This document shows positions 10,736 through 22,395 of a stretch of 64,000 nt of DNA, piece by piece. Position numbers and translations under genes: made by a program. Source of the DNA: Lasiosphaeria ovina (Eukaryota > Ascomycota > Sordariomycetes > Sordariales > Lasiosphaeriaceae); contig JAULSN010000005.1 in the NCBI GenBank assembly GCA_033439765.1, positions 2,991,001 to 3,055,000 of the forward strand, in the 5' to 3' direction. The notes under the pieces are model-generated. The model ran no database searches. It was not told the DNA's origin and saw only the letters and a list, made by a program, of their open reading frames with translations. Positions within the stretch are counted from its first letter, which is position 1; the number at the start of each line of letters is the position of its first letter.

Positions 10736-13696
10736 TTAGCCGCTGCACATAACGCAGGACTCGGGGTTCTCAATGCTGCCTATAAGGGTAAACCAGTTAG
10801 CACCGCCGGGGGATTAGGGCGAACAGGATCACTTACAAGCAAGAACTGCCTCGGAGTAAATGTCAAGCTCCCGGACTTTGCTCTCGTCCTCCTTGTCCTC
10901 TGTCTGGCCATCTTTCTTCGCGCCGAGCGCCGGCGAGCCAATCTCCTCGAGCTTCATCTTCTCAGCAGGCTCAGTTGGCAGAGTCTTGGGGCTGTCACCC
11001 TCTTCGACGTCCGCCTTGAAAACGGGCGGCTTCGCTGGCGAAGGCAGAGGACGAGACTTGATCTCGCCATTGGTAGGTACCTTGACCGGCGGGGGTGTGG
11101 TGCTGGGAGTCGGGATCCCGTTGTGGGTGAGGCTGTTGGGTGTGCTCTCTTTGTTGGCGTACATGGGCCGGGGCATCGCGCTGGGCGACGACATGTAAGA
11201 ACCAGGGGGAGGGCCGCGCTTCTTAAGGCCTGACGATGCCTTGCTGACAATGTTGGTGTCTCGTACCAGAAGCGCCTCCTGGTCGACGGTAAACTGAATG
11301 GGCTGCGCGGCGGCCTGGGTGCGGAGGTAGTACATGCCCGTCTTGAGACCGAGCTTCCAGCCGGCGAAGTGCATGCTGGTGATCTTGCCCATGGTTGGTT
11401 CACGCATGTGGATGTTCAAAGACTGGGACTGATCGATGAAGGCGCCACGGTCGGCAGCCATCTGCACAATAGTGCGCTGAGAGATCTCCCAGACGGTCTT
11501 GTACAAGGCCTTGACATCATTCGGGATATTGGGAATGTTCTGGATCGAGCCGCCCTCGGCAATGATGCGGTTCTTCATGTTGTCCGACCAAAGACCCATG
11601 TCGACGAGGTCCTTCAGCAACCAAGGGTTGACGACCTGGAACTCGCCGGCAAGCACACGGCGCTGGTAGATGTTGGACGTGTAGGGCTCGAAGCACTCAT
11701 TGTTGCCCAAAATCTGCGAGGTCGACGCAGTAGGCATTGGGGCAAGGAGCAAGCTGTTCCGCACGCCATGCTCCTTGATCTTGGCCTTCAGCGAATCCCA
11801 GTCCCACAGGTTGGTGGGCTTTACATTCCACATATCGTACTGGAGGATACCCTGTGACACGGGGGAGCCTTCATAGGTTGAGTATGGGCCCTCTTCCTTG
11901 GCAATATCGCACGAGGCAGTCAGGGCCGCATGATAAATCGTCTCGAAAATCTGCTTGTTGAGCTCACGGGCATCAGGGGACTCGAAGGGCATGCGCAGTG
12001 CCAGGAAGGCATCCGCTAGACCCTGAACGCCGACGCCGATGGGGCGGTGACGCATGTTGCTGTTGTATGCCTCCTTGACTGGGTAGTGGTTGACGTCAAT
12101 GATCTTGTTCAGATTGCGGACGACAACCTGAGTCACATCGTGCAGCTTCTGGAAGTCATAGGTGCTCTGGTTGTAGTCGATGAACTGAGGCAGCGCCAAA
12201 GATGCCAAGTTGCAGACAGCAACCTCATCGGGAGCAGAGTACTCAATGATCTCGGTGCATAGGTTGGAGCTGCGAATTGTGCCGAGATTCTTCTGGTTGC
12301 TCTTGCGGTTGCACGCATCCTTGTAGAGCATGAAGGGATTACCGGTCTCGGTCTGGGCCTCGAGAACGGCATACCACAGCTTCTGAGCCTTGATAGTCTT
12401 GCGACCACGGCCCTCCCTCTCGTACTTCTCGTACAGAGCCTCGAACTCGTCGCCATAGCAATCGGCGAGACCAGGGCACTCGTTGGGGCACATAAGCGTC
12501 CAGTCGCCGTTCTTCTCGACACGCTTCATGAAAAGGTCGGGAATCCACAAGGCGAGGAATAGATCGCGAGCGCGGATCTCTTCCTTTCCGTGATTCTTGC
12601 GGAGATCGAGGAACTCGAAAACATCTGCGTGCCAAGGCTCAAGGTAGATGGCAAACGCACCAGGGCGCTTGTTGCCGCCCTGGTCGACATAGCGGGCCGT
12701 GTTGTTAAAAACACGAAGCATGGGAACAATTCCGTTGGAGGTGCCGTTGGTGCCGGCAATGTATGAGCCCGTGGCGCGGATGCGGTGTATGTTGAGACCG
12801 ATGCCACCCGCCATCTTGGAGATCATAGCGCAAGTCTTGAGGGTGTCGTAGATACCCTCAATGCTGTCATCCTTCATGTCAACCAGGAAGCAGGATGACA
12901 ATTGGGCCTGCGGGGTGCCGGCGTTGAAAAGAGTGGGCGAGGCATGTGTAAAGAACTTGCTCGACATGAGGTTATATGTCTCAAGGACCTTCTCGACGTT
13001 GTCTCCCCAGATACCGACAGCGACACGCATGATCATGTGCTGGGGGCGTTCGACAATCTTGCCATTGAGCTTCAAGAGGTAGGACCGCTCCAGTGTTTTG
13101 AAGCCAAAGTACTGGTAGTTGAAGTCACGGTCGTAGACAATTGCTGAGTCGAAGTCCTCCTTGTGGCGCATGACGCAGTCGTACGTCTCCTGAGCAATCA
13201 TGGGGGAGGGGGTGCGGTTCTTGGGGTTCACATAGTGGTACAGATCGCTGACAACTTGCGACCATTGCTTCTTGGTCTGCTTGTGGAGGTTGGAGACAGC
13301 GATGCGAGCAGCCAGGATGGCGTAGTCGGGATGCGTGACAGTCATGTACGCGGCAGTCTCGGCGGCCTAGACGAGTAGAGCGGTTAGAAACAGCAGAACC
13401 GAGTTTTCCTTTTTTGCAGCCTAAGCGACTTGGAAGGCCACTCACCAGATCGTCAAGCTGGGCCGTTGTGACACCACCATAAACACCCGAGATAACTTTC
13501 TGGGTGATGGCGACGGGGTCGACATGGTCCATGTCGAGGCCATAACAAAGTCGCGACACACGGGCCGTGATCTTGTCGAACTGGACGCGTTCCTGGCGTC
13601 CATCTGTAGCGGAATCAGTACCAGATCTCGCGCTGCCCGCCGCCGTACTTGTTTTCGAGGATCAGAGGTATACGTACCGCGCTTCTTGACGTACAT
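10736..13696 (-). CDS. rnr1: Ribonucleoside-diphosphate reductase large subunit (class Ia)
   Basis: Four exons (13696-13678, 13603-13446, 13366-10837, 10779-10736; all GT-AG) encode 916 aa. It reduces ribonucleoside diphosphates to deoxyribonucleotides with the small R2 subunit in the cytosol. An ATP-cone lies at residues 1 to about 90 ([18 protein letters not shown]). The catalytic residues fall exactly at human RRM1 numbers: Cys218 in SSCFLVDMK, Asn427, Cys429 and Glu431 in NLCTEI, Cys444 in VAVCNLASL. The C-terminal redox pair is Cys911/Cys914 (ESCVMCSG), which is reached only by splicing in the 44-nt last exon. A Ser/Pro-rich linker of roughly 140 residues precedes that tail and is longer than in mammals. 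An ACGCGT box about 330 bp upstream suggests S-phase (MBF) control. Confidence 0.97.
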
Positions 13697-14769
13697 GGCG
13701 CCTGGAATGTGTGGGGGAAGATGAAGCGGGAAGGTGGTAAGGTGGAAGGGGGGGGCAGACAAAGACAGGTATCGAGGCGAGGCGAGTTGCAAAAGGCCGG
13801 CAAAGGAAGACGGAGAGAGGATCCCTCAGTAGACCAATGCTGTTGGCATGCGCGTCAATGTCTGTCTGTGAGGCAGCGGGGAGAGAGTGCTGAGTGCTGT
13901 AGCCAGACAGTTCTTGGTGCGGAAGCGTGATGTTTGTGTGTGTTGTGGAGGATGGAGGAGAGAGGATGAGCGTCGAGGGGCCTTTTCGCGTGCCACTCTT
14001 TTAAGAAGCTGCCGACCGTGTCGAGACGCGTCCCACCGTTTTTTTTGGCGCGTCCGCCCCACTCCATTAAACAAACAGCTCGGTGGCACGGTAAATGGAA
14101 ATGCTGTAACACCAGGAAGGCACGCCCCACTGTGGATCCCTGCGTCAAGGCACTCACTGGTGCTGGCGAGACAAGAGCCAGCGCCAGGAAATATGACTTC
14201 AACATCGTTTGCCGGGCAAAGGGCTAATCAGAGAACCCGAGACATGATCACTGTTATCGTGGCTTAATTGTATTTTTTTCTCTTTAATACTCTTGCACTT
14301 GTTCGAAGCCTATTTCTTCGTGCTTTCCTTGAGTTAGGTTGTGTTGTTCCCGGTCCAACGCTCAGGTCCACAGGTGGCAACCTCGGCGAGGTGAGCAGGG
14401 CAGTTCCCTGATGGGCAGGCACGCTAATACGCACGAAGTACTCTGTATTCCGCACATACATACAGTACACTTACAGTGGTAAACGGATCCCACATTCCCG
14501 CTGTGGTTAGAGGTGCCTTGCAGCGAGCCAACGGCGCGCCGGAATGACTCAGGCTGAGGGACTGGTGCCTGGAGTTTCAAGGCTCTGTTGTTGTCATCCC
14601 AGGGGAGGAAGAAAAGGATCAGATCAGAACGGCCGGCAAAGACGGGCGAATTATGATACCAAGAGCCCCTCAGTGGATTCCGCGTCTTCTTACAAATCGA
14701 TTGATTATTCAGAGAAGCATTTCCTTGCTTAGCGGCTCGTCAGCGGCGGCTATCAGGACCGATTCGAAG
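13697..14769. other. Divergent promoter region between rnr1 and the TatD gene
   Basis: About 1.07 kb with no supported gene, shared by the two divergently transcribed genes. It carries the ACGCGT box noted separately. Short open frames on both strands lack family similarity. Confidence 0.6.
14026..14031. promoter_or_regulatory. MluI cell-cycle box (ACGCGT) upstream of the reductase gene
   Basis: A perfect, self-complementary ACGCGT lies 330 bp upstream of the reductase ATG, followed by a related GGCGCGT near 14047. MBF binding to this box drives S-phase expression of reductase genes in budding and fission yeast. Function here is inferred from motif and position. It lies between the divergent reductase and TatD genes, nearer the former. 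Confidence 0.5.
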
Positions 14770-16272
14770 ATGGCGACGGCGACCCCAAACTCAACGAGTA
14801 ACCCGACTCAGACAGAAGCAACCCTATCACCAGCAGCAGACTACAAGCCCAGATATATCGATGTAAGCCGCCCTGGTGCGTTCACCAGCAACTTCAAACT
14901 TTTTAAACGACTAATGACTTTTTACCCTTTTAATGCGATAAGATTGGTATCAACTTGGCAGATCCCATCTTCCGAGGCCGTTATCATGGCAAGTCCAGGC
15001 ATCCCGATGACCTGGAGGGTGTCATCAAGAGAGCCGACGAGGTCGGATGCACAAAACTTATCGTGACGGGCTCCAGCTTCAAAAGCTCGAGGGACGCCCT
15101 GAAACTCGCCCGTGCATTCCGTATGTCTTGTCTTATCAGTCACACCGCCACCTAGCAGAGGATGCGGATGCTCTGGAGAAATATTCCGATGCGCAAGCCC
15201 CAAGTAATCAGCTAACCACATGCCTTGATCACAAACCCCAGCCGGTACTGTCTACACAACCGCTGGCATCCATCCCTGCAGCAGCTCCATCTTCAGCTCG
15301 TCCCACCACAGGCACCACGATGAGAGCCAGAGTGAGGGCGAAGGGGCAGAGGACGAGCACACGCCTGCCTACGACCCGGACCCGTCCAAGCCGATCGCCG
15401 ACGGCGGTGGCATCGACCATGTTCGAACCAAGGTTATCATTTCCGACCTAAAGACTCTAGTCGAGCAGGCCCAGCTACCATCGTCATCGGCAGCGCCAGC
15501 AGCCCTCGTCGCCTTTGGTGAGTTCGGGCTCGACTACGACCGGCTGCACTACTGCTCCAAGGAGGTGCAGCTGCACTCGTTCGCGGCGCAGCTAGAGCTA
15601 GCAGCATCACTGCAGCCCCAGTTACCGCTGTTCCTGCACTCACGGGCAGCGCACAGCGATTTCGTGCGGCTACTGCAGCGCGCCTTCGGCAGCCGGCTGG
15701 AGCGGCTGGAGCGCGGCGGTGTGGTGCACAGCTTCACGGGTACCATCGACGAGATGCGCGAGCTCATGGGCCTGGGGCTGTACATTGGCATCAACGGGTG
15801 CAGCTTCAAGACGGCCGAAAATTGCGACGTCGTTGCCGAGATTGAGCTCGACCGCCTCATGCTCGAGACGGACGGGCCCTGGTGCGAGGTCCGCCCCAGC
15901 CACCACGGCTGGAAGTACCTCGTTGAGAAGCCCACCGAACCAGCTCCGAGTCCTGCTACCCCCGAGGTCGGTAACGGGGAGGCGGACGAGGCTGTTGCCG
16001 GCACCGCACAGCAACAACCAAAGAATAAGCAGCAACAACAGCAGCAGGGGAAGAAAAACAAAAAGAGCCAGAAAAAGGAACCCGAGGTCCCCGAGCGGTT
16101 CAAGGTGGTGAAGAAGGAGAAATGGGAGGAGGGCGCCATGGTCAAGGGGCGCAACGAGCCGTGCACCATTGAGCGCATTGCCAAGATTGTGGCTGGGATA
16201 AAAGGCGTCTCGGTCGAGGAGGTGTGCGAGGCGGCGTGGGCCAACACTGTCAAGGTATTTGGCGTAGAGTAG
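14770..16272 (+). CDS. TatD-family metal-dependent deoxyribonuclease
   Basis: Three exons (14770-14862, 14943-15120, 15242-16272) encode 433 aa. The fold is the TatD/amidohydrolase TIM barrel, and the family cleaves DNA 3'-5' with Mg2+ (yeast YBL055C is the counterpart). Visible motifs are GINLADPIF at the start of the barrel, TAGIHPC, a GEFGLDYDR metal-site strand, LFLHSR, HSFTGT and ETDGPW. The first metal pair, usually HxH or its variants at the barrel start, appears as N-L-A-D, the usual eukaryotic form being NLTD. Two insertions stand out: an acidic, His-rich loop after TAGIHPC and a Lys/Gln-rich loop (about residues 335-370) before the last helix. The gene converges with the Chl4 gene. 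Roles in DNA repair and apoptotic-type DNA decay are known for the family, not shown here. Confidence 0.92.
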
Positions 16273-16631
16273 AGTAAGGTTGGCTTCTTGATGGTAGTTA
16301 CCGTTACTTTGACTCTACCTCCGACTAGAACCAATCCCCTGGCTCGAGGTAACGAAAGGGGGAATGAAAATAAATCATGTAGATATCCCATGCTCTATAT
16401 AAAAAGAAGCTGCCTAGGTATATGTATACACAGTGATCCCCCTCCCTCGCGCCTATAAATGCACCTCTCAGACCTGAACCGACCCACTAACCACATCCAA
16501 ATTATTAAAACGCCGCATAGGATCACATCCCAAGCATGCATATAGCTGCTCTGTTGCCCCCGTAATTTGTACAAATCCAAGATTTTCTCCCCAAAGCCAC
16601 AGAGCCAGCCAGTAATTTTTTTATCCTTCCT
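16273..16631. other. Short convergent intergenic region
   Basis: 359 bp between the stop codons of the TatD and Chl4 genes, presumably holding both 3' UTRs. Nothing else is seen. Confidence 0.6.
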
Positions 16632-18257
16632 TCATACCCCTGACCCTTTGTGACCTCGTATTCTCCCGTGCCTCACGGCGCCGACAGTGACACCCTCCTC
16701 ACCCGTCATCCAGCCGGGCATACGCTCGCCGTCGATGATGCCGCACTCGACGAGCTGGCGCACTCCCGCGAATACGTGCGGGCCGTGGAACGTCAGCCGC
16801 ACATTCGGCCGCCATCCACCTGTCGTGTCGGCGTCGGTTATGGTGGTCACGCTACGCTCGTCCTCTCCAGATTTCTCCTCTCCGCCGTCCTGGATTGCTG
16901 GTTCCTGGCCGTTCTTGGTCGATCGCTTCCCCTGCGCCTGAGGTGAGGGCCCATCGCCACTTGCCGCTCCGTGTGGTGGTTGGTCGCGAGTTCCCGAAGG
17001 AGAAAATGGGTCCTCAATGACAATATCAACCCTCTCGACGCCCTTGCCGTCATCCGGACGCGCCGTGTCAGCGAACCGGGCCTGCGCCACAACCTTGGCG
17101 CGCTTGACGGCCGGCTCCTCGCCCTGTGACGCAGGGGAGAGATCCCGCTTCTTATGCGGCCGCTGCTGTGTCTCAGGCAGGTTGCTGTTCTCCTCGTCGC
17201 TGCCCCTGTCGGATAGCGGAGGTGTCGGCAGAGCCACTATGTCCAGAGGCGTATCCTTGGCCTTTTCATCAGCGTAAATGCTCCACCCCCCGCCGGCGCA
17301 GTTAGTCCGCGCCGCGCCGCGCCGGTCGAGAATCTCGGCAAGGTTGCGCGTTGACAGGTTTGTCGACTTGAGCGTGACACGCTGCCGTGGCCGAGAAAGC
17401 GCTTTGGGGATGCCCTCAACAATCAAATTTCGCAGGCTCTTGGACTCGCCGCCACCGCCTCCGCCAACGCCGAAGCCAGCCGTGCCTAATGTTTGCGGTT
17501 TGGAGATGTAAATGTGTGGTGAGGCGTCCGGAAAGGCGATGTAGACGGTTCGTGACGTGTCGAAACTGGCGCCAGCGGTGCTTTGGCCGCTACCATTCGC
17601 CAGTCCGAGGCTGGTGCTGTAGGGAGAATCAAGGATGAAGATGCGCAGTAGTAGCAACGGCAGGTCTTTGTGCCTGTCGAAGTTGTAGTGTGCTTTGACA
17701 TCGGGCAGAACTTGTGCTTGGAGAGCCTTAAGAAAGGTGGATGGGTGGAAGCGCGGGATAGTTAGGGACTCCTTGTCGACGGCGGTCTGCGCGTCGTCCT
17801 GGTCCAGGTCCGCCGACTGAGTCTTCAGTGGGACGATGCGGTATGCCGACCATTTCTGTGATGTTGGATGGTCATGGAGGTACTGGAGATCGGCCATGGC
17901 CAGCTGGTACAAGCTCAGCCCCTGTCGCCAGTCACCTTCGATGATGCGGTCCAGTACGTCTCTCTTGGAGCCCTTCCGCGCCTGAAGCCGGGAATATAAC
18001 CGCTGCAGCTCTGCGGGCGAGCGGGCTGGAGGGTTGAGATCGTCGTCTTCGTCATCATCGGCGCCATCTTGGTCGCTGCTACGACGCAGATAAGGAGTGG
18101 CTAGAGGCAGGTTCTTCTCATCGAGCCAGTCGAGAGCAACAGAAAGGAGAGACGCCCTGGAGAGGTGGCCGAGGATCTTGGCGACAGCCGGGTGGGAGGC
18201 GTCGACGCGAAGCGACGAGGGCAGACGTGCAGACGTCGGGATAGAAATGCGCGCCAT
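16632..18257 (-). CDS. chl4: Kinetochore protein CENP-N/Chl4/Mis15
   Basis: A single exon encodes 541 aa. The N-terminal half (residues about 5-320) matches the CENP-N/Chl4 family: an alpha-helical start with LPSSLRVDASHPAVAKIL, then DWRQGLSLYQLAMADLQYL, and later LPLLLLRIFILDSPY. The family is part of the constitutive centromere-associated network and binds the CENP-A nucleosome together with CENP-L (Iml3). The ATG at 18257 is used because the longer frame upstream has only a TTG. Residues about 385-480 are Pro/Ser/Glu-rich and probably disordered, with basic patches such as KRAK. The C-terminus (RPNVRLTFHGPHVFAGVRQLVECG) is a conserved beta segment expected to contact CENP-L. The neighbouring convergent gene is unrelated. 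Confidence 0.88.
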   Translation of the reverse strand: MARISIPTSARLPSSLRVDASHPAVAKILGHLSRASLLSVALDWLDEKNLPLATPYLRRSSDQDGADDDEDDDLNPPARSPAELQRLYSRLQARKGSKRDVLDRIIEGDWRQGLSLYQLAMADLQYLHDHPTSQKWSAYRIVPLKTQSADLDQDDAQTAVDKESLTIPRFHPSTFLKALQAQVLPDVKAHYNFDRHKDLPLLLLRIFILDSPYSTSLGLANGSGQSTAGASFDTSRTVYIAFPDASPHIYISKPQTLGTAGFGVGGGGGGESKSLRNLIVEGIPKALSRPRQRVTLKSTNLSTRNLAEILDRRGAARTNCAGGGWSIYADEKAKDTPLDIVALPTPPLSDRGSDEENSNLPETQQRPHKKRDLSPASQGEEPAVKRAKVVAQARFADTARPDDGKGVERVDIVIEDPFSPSGTRDQPPHGAASGDGPSPQAQGKRSTKNGQEPAIQDGGEEKSGEDERSVTTITDADTTGGWRPNVRLTFHGPHVFAGVRQLVECGIIDGERMPGWMTGEEGVTVGAVRHGRIRGHKGSGV

Positions 18258-20253
18258 GGTCAAGACAGAGCCATATATGTAGTACGAGGCAATATCACGA
18301 CGAGATGGCCGAGGTAGGCAAGGTCAGGAAGGCACTGCAGTTATCGCACCCTTTAGGACCCCATTGCCGTCGTCAGTCGGATGATTTGCTGCTTGGAAAT
18401 AAAATGGAATAAAAATTCCGGGATATTGGCCCACTACCGACACGGCCCGACTATTCGTATATACTATGCTGCTCCTTACTCGGCTGTCTTGTTGAATTCC
18501 GCCAGATCAGGCTTTCGGTCACGCTTGAGGCCGTCACGTCACGTTCCGGGATTCAAGACAACAGCATCCTTCACCCAAATCTACCACCCCACTTTGGCAA
18601 GTAGTTGCACCTACGGGCAGAAACACGTGCGTCCGTCGCGTCAGGTTTTCGCGTCGCTGAGTGGCCCGTGCCCTTCTAAGGCCGCGCTTGCTGGGGTTGT
18701 GAAGGTCCCCCGCGCCCAGACTGAGGGAGCATGAACGTGCTCGCTCCTGCACGAAAGCACCCCGCATTTTGAGACACCCTCTCCGGCTTGTGGGAGGGAT
18801 TTGGGACCGAGTCTTATCATAGGGAAGTCATGGCATCACACCTGGGGGTATTCGCCAAAGCTCAGACCCGAACATTCTTTTACTTCCTCTCGTACGGGAT
18901 GAAAAGCAGCGAACATGGTTTCTTCGGGACGGGCGAGGGGCGTCCTTTATCGGAAATAAACCCTGACTATACCTATACGACCGGTCCGATGGAACCCGAC
19001 AAGAGCCGAGCTGCCGAAAGCCAAAATGACCCTGCCGAGCTCGGAGACGTCTCGCCTTGCCCAAACGGGCAGTTCCGGACCACGCAATGTGTTTAAAAGT
19101 CAGGGTTTTCACGAGCCAGGTGTTCCCACTCGTCAATCCACCTACCTGCAGGCGATAGCGGCGATTTCTTGGGCCAGAACAGCTCCAAGAATTTCCTAGG
19201 TGTGGGCTCATCGTTCTGTCTCCTCTCCTGTCGTAGTGAAAGATATCTTGAGATGGGGCCCGCGATGAGCTTCCTGGTAACTTGTTGGTGTTCAATCTTA
19301 TTCACAAGTGAAATACGATGTGAATATGGTACGAGAGGCACTATAACCCCCATTGGGATACCAATTGTTGGACGCCAAGGACATATATCATCAGAGCATC
19401 ATCCGAACAGCTGGAGATTCCTGCAGCGGTGGCGTAATTCTTCGGAACGGTGAAAGCGTGAGGGAGAACTCGCTAATTGCTAACGCGGCTTGGTGATGGA
19501 AATCTGTTAGCGGTTCGTTCTTTGATACGATTGGAGCCTTTGACCAGATCGGCGGGGGTCGAGAAGAGAAGGAGGGGCAATTTTTTTGGATTCTACCGAG
19601 GGCGTGGGATTGAAGACGCTCTGACTAATTAGAGGGCTCAGAAGTGGGCCTGAGGTATCCGATGCTCGCCCCGGCCCACTCCACAAGCCTCGACTTCCAC
19701 CGATCAGCTTCTTACCTTCTCAAACTCTTTGTTCAAGGAGCCGTCCAGATTCTGACTCTACCAACTTCACATCCTAACGTCTGCCTCATTGAACTCCGTC
19801 AATCGTACCTACGCAGCATAATCAAGATCAAGACCTCGTCGGCGCGGGATTCCGCTCTTTGTGTCGCTTCTTCTGCCGCGAGTCGCACGGTATACGCGCA
19901 CATTCCCCACTACAGCCAGACCCTGGGGGCGCTATCCGATAGCACATGCCGTCCGTCTTGATCCCGGCCCCTGAAAAAGACACCCCGCCCCCCAGCCCAG
20001 CTCTTTGTCAACACTTCGATCGTTGCCAACCTACGCCAAACACCATACAACACCGGCAAGAGAAAGGAACCGCGAAATATATATCGTGTGTGTCTGGCGT
20101 CAAGCAGCACAGTCAAACCCGAACCTCGATCAGCATTAGTTCGGGCCGCCGGCGCGCGTCACAGACCTTTTAAGCCCTTGTCCCTTACTCATCGACTCGC
20201 GCGCCAACTTTGGCATCAAGAGACTCTAGGTCCAAAAGAGGCATCCAGACAGC
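18258..20253. other. Non-coding divergent promoter region of chl4 and cys3
   Basis: About 2 kb. The right half probably holds the long 5' leader of cys3, including an ATG-started upstream frame at 19946-20173 whose translation would precede the main start. A near-match to the Cys3-type palindrome ATGRYRYCAT (9 of 10) lies at 18830-18839, too far away to weigh much. No gene is supported. Confidence 0.5.
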
Positions 20254-21804
20254 ATGTCGTTCAACGGCGGCCGACGGGACGTCAATGTCTCTCGGTACCT
20301 ACGCAATCTCAATGTGCAGGAGCCAGCCGTGGAAGAGACATTCATCACTGATGACGACCTCGCAAAGGACCTTGCGCTCTTCACCAACACCCAGTTTTAC
20401 GACTTTGAAACGGGCCAAAATACAGACTACCAGGCCCCGCCCGTCAAGCCAAAGTCCGTTGCTCAGACACAGTCATCCCCAACCGAGGATGTGACGCCAA
20501 CAGATTCCATCATGAGCGACTTTTCGACCGGGCTTGATTTTATATCAGGTGAGTCTTATATTGTTTATTTTCATGTTATTTATATTTCATTTTCTTCTTT
20601 ATACTTGTTACTGCCCATTGCCCTCGCCATAATCATCCATGATTCCCTTTCCGTCATTGTTCCTTGGATGTTCAAGCACCGGTCAAAGGTCACCCTCCGG
20701 ACCCCAAACCAAACGTTACAGACGAGGCAAGTTGCCTCAAAGGGGACACAAGAACTGGGATCGACACCGTGGACATCATCGCTTGAGGGGTTAGCCGCCA
20801 AGTCCACCAAAGAGATCCTGTTTCCTTATCACCGAATCGGGGATGCTATTGCTACCCCACTCTTCCCTGCTGCCCCCATGTTCTGGGCTGTCACTTGATT
20901 GGAAGCAAGCCGCTGAGGTGCATGCACCTGGAAACACGAGTCCCAGGGACGTGGCTAAATGGAGCTGACAAATGATCGTCGGCGCCGGCGATGGTGCCAT
21001 TCCCCGTGACTTTTGAGCTATTGCACCATCGAGGATGCTGCATCAACAGTGGCTATTCCGGGCTGCCTTACCTCTGCCTCAATACTCCCCTAGTCTCCGC
21101 CCTCTTCTCGTCGGCGGCGCCACACCGTCCAATTCGTCTACACTATGGTTAAAACAAGCTCTCTGTAATTTTCGTCCGCTGACCATGGCACAATGTCTTC
21201 AGGCGACTTCAGCTTTGGAGACTTTAGCAGCTCTTACACCTCTCCCACAGTCCCGGCCTTCCCAGACAGTCTAGGGAACCTGCAGCCCATCCAGCCAAAC
21301 CCTCAATCGGCCTACTCCGCGTCCGTCCCTACGCACCAGTCAGGGTATGTACCAACTCCCCCCCGTGTGGGGGGTGGAAAACGTAAAGCTGAGACAATTA
21401 GCACCAACCGGATGCTAAGCTTCGAGGACGCGTCCCGCCTGGCCGCCGAGGAGGACAAGCGGAAACGCAACACGGCAGCCAGCGCGCGGTTCCGCATCAA
21501 GAAGAAGCAACGAGAACAGGCCCTCGAGAAGTCGGCCAAGGAGATGACGGACAAGGTGACGATGCTGGAGAGTCGCATTTCAGCTCTCGAGACGGAAAAC
21601 AAGTGGCTGAAGAGCCTGGTGACGGAAAAGCACGGCGGGAAAGACGACATCCTGAAAAAGCTCCTGAAGGAGTTCTCGTCCCAGGAGATATCAAAGTCGG
21701 ACGGTAGTGACGCCCAAGGCAGCAGCGGCAGCAGCAGAGGCTCGGTCTCTTCGACGGCCACCGACGAGTCGGAACCCCGAAAGCCCAACAAGAAAAAGGA
21801 CTAA
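20254..21804 (+). CDS. cys3: Cys3/MetR-type bZIP activator of sulfur assimilation
   Basis: Two exons (20254-20548 and 21203-21804) separated by a 654-nt intron encode 298 aa. The basic region (about residues 183-203, KRKRNTAASARFRIKKKQRE) and adjacent leucine zipper (about 206-240) match Neurospora CYS3 and Aspergillus MetR, which bind as dimers and switch on sulfate uptake and sulfur-acquisition genes under sulfur limitation. The acidic, Ser/Thr-rich N-terminus with FITDDDLAKDLALFTNTQFYD fits an activation segment, and the Ser-rich tail ends in Lys residues. In known systems the protein is regulated by SCF with an SCON2/MetB F-box protein. The intron is unusually long; its last bases hold an in-frame ATG (21193), which would give a 203-aa form containing the whole bZIP. 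Confidence 0.9.
20549..21202 (+). other. Long (654 nt) intron of cys3
   Basis: The donor is CAG|GTGAGT and the acceptor TCTTCAG|GC. It is roughly ten times longer than the other introns of the window. The exon-1 frame stays open for 116 further codons into it, to the TGA at 20896-20898. An ATG in good context (CACAATGTC) lies 10 nt before its 3' end in frame with exon 2. Confidence 0.75.
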
Positions 21805-22395
21805 GGGTTTCAAGGAGTCTGGATTTGGGTTGCGCATATACCATCATTGATTGGGCGTTTTCGCGTGCTTTTTGCGTAGCGGTGAATCTGATTTTATCTT
21901 CCTTTTTTATGGCGAACGGTGTCGTTCCCGGCCGAGGAAAGATATACACACCGTGGGGTTGGCGGAACTGGAGAGGGGGGACCCGGGGGGACCCGGGGGG
22001 GCTAGGACAGGGACGGCGCGCTGCCCATAATCCGGCATCACTTATGAACATGACGGGAAAATGTGGACATGGGGAGCCTTTGGCAATCCTCCACCTCATG
22101 CACTTGACGTCTTCACATTTTCTATCTATTTACTGTCTATATTATGTCAAAACAGGGAAATATGGGAGCTTTAGGGGGTCAACTCCCGAGGGCTCTCTCA
22201 ATGACAAAGCCAAATTTGTTCATCTCAGGGAGTGCATGTCAGATCCATGAGGCGCAATTAGAAGAAGTAGGCAGTCCCAGGAAAGGAAAGAGTGCCGCCT
22301 TTTTTGAGCATTCAGGGGCGTTCTAAGACGTGAGTATCTTGGGCAACTGTGGTAGAGATATCCTAAGGTAAGGTAACTATGTGCACGACAGGCTC
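21805..22395. other. Convergent intergenic region with a short G-rich repeat
   Basis: It lies between the stop codons of cys3 and the next gene. At about 21975-22001 the motif GGGGGGACCC is repeated in tandem, giving a strongly G-rich patch on the plus strand. No gene is seen. Confidence 0.6.

Noticed and set aside
15549..16391. 280-codon minus-strand frame with Ser and Cys runs
   Set aside because: Antisense to the TatD gene, whose motifs are unmistakable.
18830..18839. Possible Cys3 self-binding site (9 of 10)
   Set aside because: It lies 1.4 kb upstream of the start with one mismatch. A match this degenerate is expected by chance over 2 kb.
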